64,000 nt of DNA from an uncultured Clostridia bacterium (GTDB taxonomy: Bacteria > Bacillota > Clostridia > Oscillospirales > Oscillospiraceae). The translations under genes were made by a program, and so were the position numbers. Below are positions 57,518 through 64,000 of this stretch, piece by piece; the first letter of the stretch is position 1, and each line of letters starts with the position of its first letter. The notes beneath the pieces are model-generated. The model did not search any database, was not told the DNA's origin, and saw only the letters and a list, made by a program, of their open reading frames with translations. The stretch is from the NCBI GenBank assembly GCA_947649615.1, contig CANSSG010000001.1:124001-188000 (forward strand), read 5' to 3'.

Positions 57518-60166
57518 TCAAATCCCAGACTTCTTGGCAAGCTCGTTAAGGGCGTCCAGAACCTGCCCCTCGGTGAAGCAATACTTCATCTCGGTATAGC
57601 CCTGGCGGAGCTTAGCAATATCCTCCTTGACCTCCTTGCCCCGCAGGATGCAGTCCGCCATGATCTGTGCCAGCTTGTCAAACCCGGCAGGCCCGAACCC
57701 AAAGCGCGTCATTTCATTCACGCCCATCCGGAGCGCGCCGGAAGCGGTAAACCCTTCCTCCTCGGGGGTCGCCTGGTAGTTGCAGATAATGCCGTTGCGC
57801 TCCAGCCGCATCGCTATATCCGGCCCGGCGCCGTAGCCCACGTTGACGATGACCTGATGGGTCTCGGTGTAATCGTTGGCGGGATCGCCGGCCACATCCA
57901 GCCCCGCCGCCTTCAAGCTCCTGGCAAAGCTCTTGGCGTTGCTCACCACGGCCTTCTGGTACTCGTCCTTGAACTGGTTCATCTCATACGCCGCCATCAG
58001 CAGGCCAAGCTGGGTCCCCAGATGGTGGTTGGAGACGCTGCCCGGGAAAGCGCGGGTTTCAATGGTCTCCCAAAGGCCGTATTTCAACTCGCCCTTCTTG
58101 TAGTTCACGCCCACAATGCCGCGCTGGGGGCCGAAGAACGTCTTATGGGTGGAGCCGGTCACGATCTCCGCCCCCTCCTGGAAGGGCTTCTGGAAGTAGT
58201 CGCCGATGAGGCCCAGGACGTGGGCCATATCGTACATAATCGTAGTTTGCAGCCCCATTTCGTCCACATGCTTCCGGATGGCCGCCACAGGCTCCTTGTG
58301 GAGCACCATGCTCTTGCCGAAAATGATGAATTCGGGCCGGTACTGGTCGATAGCCTTTTTCGTCTCCTCCACGTCAATCTTGTAGATATTGTCCTTAAGG
58401 ACGGGGAAGTTCACCAGCGCGTGGCGCTCGGTGACGGGGTCGATGGCTATATAATCATGAAGCGCCCCCATGGGCTGGGCGGAAAGGTGGCCGCCCTTAA
58501 TGATATGGTTGTTCATGATATACCCCAGCCGCTGGGGGTCCTGCTTGCGGTTGAGCCTGTTCTTCCAATCCATCAGCGCGGAGAATACGCAGGTGTTGGA
58601 CATCTGGCCGCTGATGCACCGGGTCTCCGCCTCGGCGCAGCCCATAAAGGCCTTCATCTCCTCCACTAAAAGCTGCTCCACCTCGTCGATAAACCCGGTA
58701 CCCTGATAATAGAACACGTCCGCGTCATAAAAGCTCTTGACCTTCTTGTGCTCCGCATAGCGGAAGGAAGGGTCGCTGGCGCACAGCAGCCGCACCGCCC
58801 GGGAAGGCGTCATCTCGGAGGGGATCAGGTTTACGCACTGCTCCTGCCGCCACACATGGTTCTCAATAGCCCGGCCAATCAGCTCCAGGGCCTTGGGCGC
58901 ACGGTCGCCGGACGCCGCGGCGCCGTCCTCCTCATCGGGGCGGTAGATGATAGGCCGCGCAAAGGGCGGCGCGTCCACCCGCATGTGGTACGGCGGGATG
59001 ACAGCCTTCAGCCGCCGTCCGCGCACGTCGATCTGCACCTCGTCGTCTTCCAGGGTGTCGCTGTCCACGAGGGCAAGGCCAATTGACCGCTTGGCGGCCT
59101 CGTCCAGGATCACGGTCTGCAAGCCCTCGCCCTCATGGCGGTAGTAGGGAACCATTGTGCCGCTGGTAACGTAGCCGATGTGCTTATCACCCTTATAAAC
59201 CGGCATCCCCGCCCGCATAACGCCCTTGTCCAGCAGGGTAACCGGCATGACCCGCCGGGGCAGGTCCGCCAAATCGGAGAAGTCCCGGTTCTGGATGCGC
59301 TTGAATGCCTCATACTGCTTCGCCAGCGGCTCCCGGCCGATGAAATCGCCCTTTTGCCCGGAAAAGCTGACGGCAAACTTCGCCAGGGGTACAGCGAAAA
59401 CCGGAATCTCCTTCCCCTCGGGTCCGCCGCCCATTTCATGCCCATACAGCGGCAGGCAGGCTTCCAGGCGGCAGGTGTCCCGCGCGCCTAAGCCGGCGGG
59501 CCTGGCCCCCAGCTCCACAAGCCGGTTCCACAGCCACTCCGCTTCCCCGCTCTCAATGTAGACCTCATAGCCGATCGGCTCGCCGGTGTAGCCGGTCTTG
59601 GCCACCCGCACGGTGCGCCCCTCGAACTGGAGGGTGTTCAGCGCGTTCTTCACCGGCTCGGTAATGGCTTCTCCGCCGGAGAGGGCCTGCAAGACCTCCT
59701 TCGCCTTAGGGCCTTGGACGGCGATGGCGGCCCATTCGCCAGTAATCACGGTCATTTTCGCGTCATAATTCTTAATCTGCGCCTGGAGGTGGGCCAAATC
59801 CTTGTCGGTGTTCGCCGCGTTGACCACCAGCAGATAGCGGTCTTCCTCGAAGCGGTAGAGGTACGCGTCGTCCACCGCGCCGCCGTTTTCATTGGGGATG
59901 ATGGCGTACTGGGCCTGATTGAGGTCCAGGGCCATCACGTTGCTGGACAGCACATGCTGGAGGAAAGGCACCATCTCCGGGCCTTCCACCAGAATCCGCC
60001 CCATATGGGATACGTCGAAGAGGCTGCATGCGTGGCGGGTGTAAAGGTGCTCCGCCACGATTTTGGCCGGGTACTCAATGGGCATCTCCCAGCCGCCGAA
60101 GTCCACCATCGTGGCTCCTGCGGCTATATGGACGCCGTAGAGCTGGGTACGCTTGAGATCGCTCAT
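57518..60166 (-). CDS. gcvT-glyA: Fusion of aminomethyltransferase GcvT and a serine hydroxymethyltransferase-like domain
   Basis: One 882-aa frame encodes two glycine-pathway enzymes. Residues ~1-405 are GcvT (T protein): GATMVDFGGWEMPIEYPA, LFDVSHMGRILVEGP, KTGYTGEPIGYEVYIES and LGARDTCRLEACLPLYGHEM; it releases ammonia and makes 5,10-methylene-THF. After a short linker (~408-425), residues ~426-882 form a PLP fold of the SHMT family: NLIPSEMTPS, the PLP-contacting YDMAHVLGL (Asp646, His649) and the Schiff-base GSTHKTFFGPQRG (Lys675). The SHMT half is divergent; the usual substrate loop is replaced by CISGQMSNTC. ATG at 60166 follows AAGGAGA. It is the first gene behind the glycine riboswitch. 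No frameshift or internal stop is visible. Confidence 0.93.
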   Translation of the reverse strand: MSDLKRTQLYGVHIAAGATMVDFGGWEMPIEYPAKIVAEHLYTRHACSLFDVSHMGRILVEGPEMVPFLQHVLSSNVMALDLNQAQYAIIPNENGGAVDDAYLYRFEEDRYLLVVNAANTDKDLAHLQAQIKNYDAKMTVITGEWAAIAVQGPKAKEVLQALSGGEAITEPVKNALNTLQFEGRTVRVAKTGYTGEPIGYEVYIESGEAEWLWNRLVELGARPAGLGARDTCRLEACLPLYGHEMGGGPEGKEIPVFAVPLAKFAVSFSGQKGDFIGREPLAKQYEAFKRIQNRDFSDLADLPRRVMPVTLLDKGVMRAGMPVYKGDKHIGYVTSGTMVPYYRHEGEGLQTVILDEAAKRSIGLALVDSDTLEDDEVQIDVRGRRLKAVIPPYHMRVDAPPFARPIIYRPDEEDGAAASGDRAPKALELIGRAIENHVWRQEQCVNLIPSEMTPSRAVRLLCASDPSFRYAEHKKVKSFYDADVFYYQGTGFIDEVEQLLVEEMKAFMGCAEAETRCISGQMSNTCVFSALMDWKNRLNRKQDPQRLGYIMNNHIIKGGHLSAQPMGALHDYIAIDPVTERHALVNFPVLKDNIYKIDVEETKKAIDQYRPEFIIFGKSMVLHKEPVAAIRKHVDEMGLQTTIMYDMAHVLGLIGDYFQKPFQEGAEIVTGSTHKTFFGPQRGIVGVNYKKGELKYGLWETIETRAFPGSVSNHHLGTQLGLLMAAYEMNQFKDEYQKAVVSNAKSFARSLKAAGLDVAGDPANDYTETHQVIVNVGYGAGPDIAMRLERNGIICNYQATPEEEGFTASGALRMGVNEMTRFGFGPAGFDKLAQIMADCILRGKEVKEDIAKLRQGYTEMKYCFTEGQVLDALNELAKKSGI

Positions 60167-60276
60167 ATCAATGTCTCCTTTTTTGAATTTTCTGGGGAAA
60201 ATAGGAACAAGGCAGGGCGGGGTCTCCGCCCTGTCCGCTCAGCGTTGGCAAGGGTCCGCAGCGTTTTGCCGGAAAA

Positions 60277-60313
60277 GAAAAACAGGGCGCGACGATACCG
60301 TCACGCCTCTGTT
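60277..60313 (-). terminator. Expression-platform terminator of the glycine riboswitch
   Basis: On the minus strand acagaggcgtgacg pairs with cgtcgcgccctgt around a GTAT loop and is followed by five T residues. It lies just after the second aptamer and before the GcvT-SHMT gene, as expected of a transcription-controlling platform. Confidence 0.85.
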
Positions 60314-60320
60314 TATCATA

Positions 60321-60466
60321 ACCTGAGAGATTCCCAGGCCTATACGCCTGGTTGCCCCGTCGGTGCGCCGCAGCGCTTTCCAGATTTTCGTCCCGGCTCA
60401 GTCCCTTTTACCTGAGAGAGAATGGCAGTTTGCTCCTTCGGCGCCGCATGCGCGGACTCTCCTAAG
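60321..60466 (-). ncRNA. Tandem glycine riboswitch
   Basis: The minus strand shows both aptamers. The first runs from GGAGAGTCCGC through GCGCCGAAGGAGCAAAC to TTCTCTCTCAGG. It is joined by AAAAGGGACTGAG to the second, which contains CACCGACGGGGCAAC and ends AATCTCTCAGG. The CCGAAGGAGCAAA / CCGACGGGGCAA cores and the CTCTCAGG closings are diagnostic. Paired aptamers ahead of glycine cleavage genes normally switch them on when glycine is plentiful. Confidence 0.95.
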
Positions 60467-60533
60467 CCGTTCATCCGAATATTTAATTATCAGGAATCAA
60501 AATATTTTCTCGCTATTGTTTTTCTCTATCCAT

Positions 60534-60562
60534 AAGATATATCACAAATTTCGATTTGTCAA
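60534..60562 (-). promoter_or_regulatory. Promoter of the glycine cleavage region
   Basis: On the minus strand TTGACA (60557-60562) and TATCTT (60534-60539) are 17 bases apart, about 70 bases upstream of the first glycine aptamer. Confidence 0.7.
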
Positions 60563-60803
60563 CAGATATTTTCCCATGTCCCGCTTTTTATGAAACATTG
60601 CCAGTTTTGAGGGGCTGTTTTTGGTGAACATCACGCAGGGAGAGTCCCCCTGCCTCGGACGCCGCCCCCGGCGCGCACAAAAAAGCTATGCTGTGCGCCA
60701 AAAAAGTATTCGCTTTGTGGAAAATATATCCCGCCCCCGGCCTTCCCATACTGGGGTCAAACAAGCCCCGGCCGGTATTTCCGCGCTGCAGGCAAAAATG
60801 GAA

Positions 60804-60832
60804 TTGACGGCGTTACGCCGTTGTGATAAAAT
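60804..60832 (+). promoter_or_regulatory. nfnAB promoter with a palindrome over the -35/spacer
   Basis: TTGACG (60804-60809), 17 bases, TAAAAT (60827-60832). The 15-bp perfect palindrome acggcgttacgccgt (60807-60821) overlaps the -35 box and spacer, an ideal repressor position. The rest of 60567-60803 shows no gene or clear RNA element. Confidence 0.7.
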
Positions 60833-60898
60833 GCTTACTATGTGCGGATACCATACCCCTATACAAGAAACCGAATCTGAGTGGAAAGAGGAAACACT

Positions 60899-61741
60899 AT
60901 GTATCGGATCGTAAAAAAGCGGGTTTTAAACCCTACCGTCACCCTGATGGAAATCGAAGCGCCTGCCGTGGCGCGCAAGTGCGAGCCTGGCCAGTTCATC
61001 ATCCTCCGGGTGGATGAGAACGGCGAACGCATCCCCCTGACCATCGCGGCCTATGACCGCGAGACCGGAACTGTCACCATTATCTTCCAGATCGTGGGCG
61101 CTACCACCGAAAAGCTCAACCACAAGGAGCAGGGGGAGTACATCCAGGACTTCGTCGGACCCCTGGGCAAGGCCACCGAGACCGAAGGCCTCCAACGCGT
61201 GGCCGTCATCGGCGGCGGCGTTGGCACCGCCATCGCCTACCCCGTGGCGAAGAAGCTCCATGACGACGGGTGCCATGTGGACCTGATCGTGGGCTTCCGC
61301 AACAAGGACCTCATTATCCTCAAGGAAGAGTTCGAGGCCGCCAGCACCAACCTCATCATCGGCACCGACGACGGCTCCTACGGCAAGAAGGCCCTGGTCA
61401 CCGACCTGCTCAAGGAGCAGATCGAATCCGGCGCGAAGTACGACAAGGTCATCGCCATCGGCCCGGTCATCATGATGAAATTTGTCTGCGCCCTGACCAA
61501 AGAGTACGGCATCCCCACCGTGGTCAGCATGAACCCCATCATGATCGACGGCACCGGCATGTGCGGCGGCTGCCGGCTGAGCGTGGGCGGCGAGACGAAG
61601 TTCGCCTGCGTGGACGGACCCGAGTTCGACGGGCATCTGGTGGACTTCGACGAGTCCATGGCCCGCGGCGCCATGTACCGGGACTTCGAGCTTCACGCAA
61701 GAGAGGAAACTTGCAATCTGTTCAAGCAGGAGGTAAAGTGA
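60899..61741 (+). CDS. nfnA: NfnA: FAD/[2Fe-2S] subunit of NADH-dependent ferredoxin:NADP oxidoreductase
   Basis: This is the small subunit of the electron-bifurcating transhydrogenase (also annotated as sulfide dehydrogenase subunit or ferredoxin-NADP reductase). The 280-aa protein has an N-terminal FAD-binding barrel (EPGQFIILRVDENGERIPLTI), an NAD-binding domain (VAVIGGGVGTAIAYPVAKKL) and a C-terminal [2Fe-2S] site with four Cys (MCGGCRLSVGGETKFACVDGP). ATG at 60899 has AAGAGG seven bases upstream. One base separates it from nfnB. It couples NADPH formation to NADH and reduced ferredoxin. Confidence 0.93.
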   Translation: MYRIVKKRVLNPTVTLMEIEAPAVARKCEPGQFIILRVDENGERIPLTIAAYDRETGTVTIIFQIVGATTEKLNHKEQGEYIQDFVGPLGKATETEGLQRVAVIGGGVGTAIAYPVAKKLHDDGCHVDLIVGFRNKDLIILKEEFEAASTNLIIGTDDGSYGKKALVTDLLKEQIESGAKYDKVIAIGPVIMMKFVCALTKEYGIPTVVSMNPIMIDGTGMCGGCRLSVGGETKFACVDGPEFDGHLVDFDESMARGAMYRDFELHAREETCNLFKQEVK

Positions 61742-61742
61742 T

Positions 61743-63161
61743 ATGGCTAATATGCGTCCGGATAAAAATCCTATGCCCCATCAGGACCCCGTGGTCCGCA
61801 GCGGCAACTTTGAAGAGGTGGCCCTGGGCTATACTAAGGAACAGGCCGTTGACGAAGCGCAGCGCTGCCTGAACTGCAAGAATATGCCCTGCGTCTCCGG
61901 CTGCCCCGTGAAGATTCATATTCCTGAGTTTATCGCCAAGGTGGCCGAAGGCGATTTTGAAGCCGCCTACCAGATCATCGCCCAGGACAGCGCCCTGCCC
62001 GCCGTCTGCGGCCGGGTCTGCCCCCAGGAGACCCAGTGCGAAAGCAAATGCGTACGCGGCATCAAGCATGAGAGCGTGGGCATCGGCCGCCTGGAACGCT
62101 TCGTGGCCGACTGGCACAACGCCAACGCCACCGAAAAGCCTGTCAAGCCCGTCTCTAACGGCCATAAGGTGGCGGTGATCGGCTCCGGCCCCTCCGGCCT
62201 GACCTGCGCGGGCGACCTGGCCCGGAAGGGGTACGAGGTCACCGTCTATGAAGCCCTCCACCTGGCGGGCGGCGTGTTGGTGTATGGCATCCCCGAGTTC
62301 CGTCTGCCCAAGGCCATCGTCCAGAAGGAAGTGGACGGGCTGAAGGCCCTTGGCGTCAAGGTCGAGACCAACGTGGTGGTAGGCCGCTCGATTACCATCG
62401 ACGAGCTGATGGAGCAGGAGGGCTTCGAAGCCGTGTTCATCGGCTCCGGCGCGGGCCTGCCCATGTTCATGCACATCCCCGGCGAGAACCTGAAGGGCGT
62501 TTATTCCGCCAATGAGTTCCTGACCCGCATCAACCTGATGAAGGCGTACAAGGAAGGCTCCGACACCCCCATCATGCCCCTTAAGGGTAAGAAGGTGGCC
62601 GTGGTCGGCGGCGGCAACGTGGCTATGGACGCCGCCCGCTGCTCCCGCCGCCTGGGCGCGGATGTTTATGTCGTCTACCGCCGCTCCGAGGCCGAGCTGC
62701 CCGCCCGTGCCGAGGAAGTGGAGCATGCCAAGGAAGAAGGCATCATCTTCAAAACCCTCAACAACCCCACCGAAATCCTGGGCTACAACAACCCCGAGGA
62801 CAAGCGCGACCCGAAGAACGGCTCCGTCTGCGGCCTGAAGTGCGTGGAGATGGAGCTGGGCGAGCCTGACGCGTCCGGCCGCCGCCGCCCCATCGTCAAA
62901 GAGGGCAGCGAGTTCGAGATGGAGATGGACTGCGTCATCATGGCCCTTGGCACCAGCCCCAACCCCCTCATCAAGTCCACTACCAAGGGCTTGGAGATCA
63001 ACAAGCGGGGCGGCATCATCGTCAACGAGGACGGCCTGACCAGCCGCGAAGCCGTGTACGCCGGCGGCGACGCCGTCACCGGCGCGGCGACCGTCATCCT
63101 GGCCATGGGCGCGGGCAAGACCGCTGCCAGCGCCATCGACGAGTACCTGGCTAAAAAGTAA
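61743..63161 (+). CDS. nfnB: NfnB: large subunit of NADH-dependent ferredoxin:NADP oxidoreductase
   Basis: This is the large subunit, often mislabelled glutamate synthase small chain (gltA). The 472-aa protein has an N-terminal double [4Fe-4S] domain (CLNCKNMPCVSGCPVKIHIPEF; CGRVCPQETQCESKC), a b-FAD site (VAVIGSGPSGLTCAGDLARKG) and an NADPH site (VAVVGGGNVAMDAARCSRRLG), ending with the FAD motif VYAGGDAVTGAATVILAMGAGK. ATG at 61743 is behind AGGAGG. The presence of the matching NfnA partner and the absence of a glutamate synthase large chain support the bifurcating complex. Confidence 0.92.
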   Translation: MANMRPDKNPMPHQDPVVRSGNFEEVALGYTKEQAVDEAQRCLNCKNMPCVSGCPVKIHIPEFIAKVAEGDFEAAYQIIAQDSALPAVCGRVCPQETQCESKCVRGIKHESVGIGRLERFVADWHNANATEKPVKPVSNGHKVAVIGSGPSGLTCAGDLARKGYEVTVYEALHLAGGVLVYGIPEFRLPKAIVQKEVDGLKALGVKVETNVVVGRSITIDELMEQEGFEAVFIGSGAGLPMFMHIPGENLKGVYSANEFLTRINLMKAYKEGSDTPIMPLKGKKVAVVGGGNVAMDAARCSRRLGADVYVVYRRSEAELPARAEEVEHAKEEGIIFKTLNNPTEILGYNNPEDKRDPKNGSVCGLKCVEMELGEPDASGRRRPIVKEGSEFEMEMDCVIMALGTSPNPLIKSTTKGLEINKRGGIIVNEDGLTSREAVYAGGDAVTGAATVILAMGAGKTAASAIDEYLAKK

Positions 63162-63176
63162 ATCCCTACATAGTGC

Positions 63177-63212
63177 AAAGGCCTCTCCGGCGTCTCCGGG
63201 GAGGCCTTTTTT
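63177..63212 (+). terminator. Terminator after nfnAB
   Basis: aaaggcctctccgg pairs with ccggggaggccttt with one mismatch/bulge and is followed by a run of T residues. Confidence 0.88.
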
Positions 63213-63236
63213 CACCGCGTTTTGCGGAGTTCTCCC

Positions 63237-63265
63237 TTGCTTTTTCCGGCAAACCCGGATATACT
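63237..63265 (+). promoter_or_regulatory. Promoter of the YmdB-family gene
   Basis: TTGCTT (63237-63242), 17 bases, TATACT (63260-63265), 28 bases before the start codon. Confidence 0.65.
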
Positions 63266-63292
63266 ACTTTTAAACATAAGGGAGGTCCCGAC

Positions 63293-64000
63293 ATGATTTT
63301 ACACATCTTGGCCGTTGGCGACGTGGTGGGCGAGCAGGGGCTTGCCCACCTGGAACAGAACCTCAGGCCGCTTAAGCGGCTCAAGGCCATCGACTTTACC
63401 GTGGTGAACGGTGAGAACGCCGCCGTTACCGGCATTACCCCGGAACAGGCGGACCGGCTCTATGCCGCCGGGGCGGACGTGGTGACCCTGGGCAACCACA
63501 CCTTCGGCAAGCCACAGACCGCCGCCCGGCTGGAGGATGACCCCTATCTGCTGCGGCCGGCCAACTACACGGGCCGCGCGCCGGGAAAGGGCTGGGGCGT
63601 TTATGACTGCGGCCGGTTTCAAATCGGCGTGATGAACCTGATTGGACGCTGCGGGCTGGATTTTAACGCGGATAACCCGTTTTTGACCGCCAGCAGGATT
63701 TTAAAGGCGGACAAGCCCCTGTTTACGCTGGTGGACTTCCACGCGGAAGCTACCAGCGAGAAGCTGGCGATGGCCTACCACCTGGACGGGCGGGTCTCCG
63801 CCATCTGGGGGACCCATACCCATGTGCCTACCGCCGACGAGCGGGTGTTTCCCAATGGCACCGGGTATATCAGCGACCTGGGGATGACCGGACCCGTGGA
63901 AAGCGTTCTGGGCATCCGCCCGGAGCAGAGCGTGGAACAGTTTTTAGGCGGCCTGCCGGGGCGGTACCAGGTGCCGGACGGGCCGTGCAAAATGCAGGGG
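63293..64000 (+). CDS. ymdB: YmdB-family metallophosphoesterase, cut by the window edge
   Basis: This is a dinuclear-metal phosphodiesterase; the Bacillus homologue hydrolyses 2',3'- and 3',5'-cyclic nucleotides and affects biofilm and sporulation choices. The first 236 codons are present. Metal ligands and motifs are intact: LAVGDVVGEQG, VVNGENAA, TLGNHTFGK, VDFHAEATSEK, WGTHTHVPTADE and YISDLGMTG. The start is ATG at 63293 behind GGGAGG. The family is ~260 aa, so only the last ~25 residues are missing. In many Firmicutes it adjoins the RNase Y gene rny; here the upstream neighbour is nfnB and the downstream one is out of view. Confidence 0.93.
   Translation, partial: MILHILAVGDVVGEQGLAHLEQNLRPLKRLKAIDFTVVNGENAAVTGITPEQADRLYAAGADVVTLGNHTFGKPQTAARLEDDPYLLRPANYTGRAPGKGWGVYDCGRFQIGVMNLIGRCGLDFNADNPFLTASRILKADKPLFTLVDFHAEATSEKLAMAYHLDGRVSAIWGTHTHVPTADERVFPNGTGYISDLGMTGPVESVLGIRPEQSVEQFLGGLPGRYQVPDGPCKMQG

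Noticed and set aside
61743-63161. Glutamate synthase small subunit
   Set aside because: No large subunit is nearby and the NfnA partner is encoded one base upstream, so the bifurcating transhydrogenase is the better call.
61722-63215. 497-codon minus-strand frame opposite nfnB
   Set aside because: Shadow frame of a well-identified gene, with Gly/Ala/Asp/His-rich low-information sequence.

Overview
The window looks like a chromosomal segment of a high-GC, strictly anaerobic Firmicute, most likely an Oscillospiraceae-type gut Clostridium (relatives such as Flavonifractor, Lawsonibacter or Oscillibacter; this placement is inference from gene content, not a database match). The evidence is: strong GGAGG-type ribosome binding sites, frequent GTG/TTG starts, TTGACA/TATAAT promoters, split glycine decarboxylase (GcvPA/GcvPB), an electron-bifurcating NfnAB pair, Prp protease beside L27, many carbohydrate ABC transporters and S-layer-anchored exported proteins. 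I saw no rRNA, tRNA, CRISPR array, prophage or insertion sequence.

Layout. 0.1-3.0 kb: recG and a pyridoxal/pyridoxamine kinase. 3.2-5.0 kb: Na/phosphate symporter. 5.1-11.4 kb (minus strand): a HexNAc-type locus with a nucleotidyltransferase, an N-acetylhexosamine 1-kinase (NahK-like), a PocR-AraC regulator and a sugar ABC transporter, with matching candidate operators in front of both transcription units. 11.7-17.8 kb: a VanW-domain cell-wall protein and an SLH protein, each preceded by a WalR-box-like sequence, with an AI-2E-family transporter between them. 17.9-19.8 kb: an ECF sigma factor, a 55-aa peptide and an unrecognised 399-aa repeat protein. 20.0-32.0 kb: a long minus-strand murein-sugar salvage locus: two ABC permeases and a binding protein, a phosphohexomutase, a YesM-type kinase / solute-binding protein / YesN-type regulator trio, MurQ, a NamZ (DUF1343) muramidase without signal peptide, and a BadF-type MurNAc/GlcNAc kinase whose frame is interrupted by an amber codon 27 codons before its apparent natural end.

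32.2-42.6 kb is mostly housekeeping: MiaB, a VanY-type carboxypeptidase, an OmpR-type two-component system with a linked membrane protein, a DUF2156-GNAT fusion, a nucleotidyltransferase, an MscS channel and a purine permease. 42.6-45.4 kb is the conserved rplU-prp-rpmA-obgE block with a consensus promoter. 45.6-51.6 kb is one gene for a 1966-aa exported GH85 endo-beta-N-acetylglucosaminidase carrying acidic tandem repeats, LRR-like and discoidin-like modules and three C-terminal SLH domains. 51.9-60.5 kb is a glycine cleavage region headed by a tandem glycine riboswitch: a GcvT-SHMT fusion protein, GcvH, GcvPA, GcvPB, a lipoate ligase and a dihydrolipoyl dehydrogenase. 60.9-63.2 kb holds nfnAB, and a YmdB-family phosphodiesterase runs off the right edge.

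Working picture: the organism releases host N-glycans (GH85) and takes up amino sugars and cell-wall disaccharides through dedicated ABC systems; NamZ, MurK and MurQ funnel MurNAc/GlcNAc to GlcNAc-6-P; glycine is cleaved, and the C1 unit may be passed to a fused SHMT-like domain; NfnAB balances NADH, NADPH and ferredoxin. The points most worth testing are the GcvT-SHMT fusion, the solute-binding protein placed between a kinase and its regulator in the murein locus, the amber codon in the MurK-like kinase, the ECF-linked repeat protein, and the paired operators of the PocR-AraC regulator.
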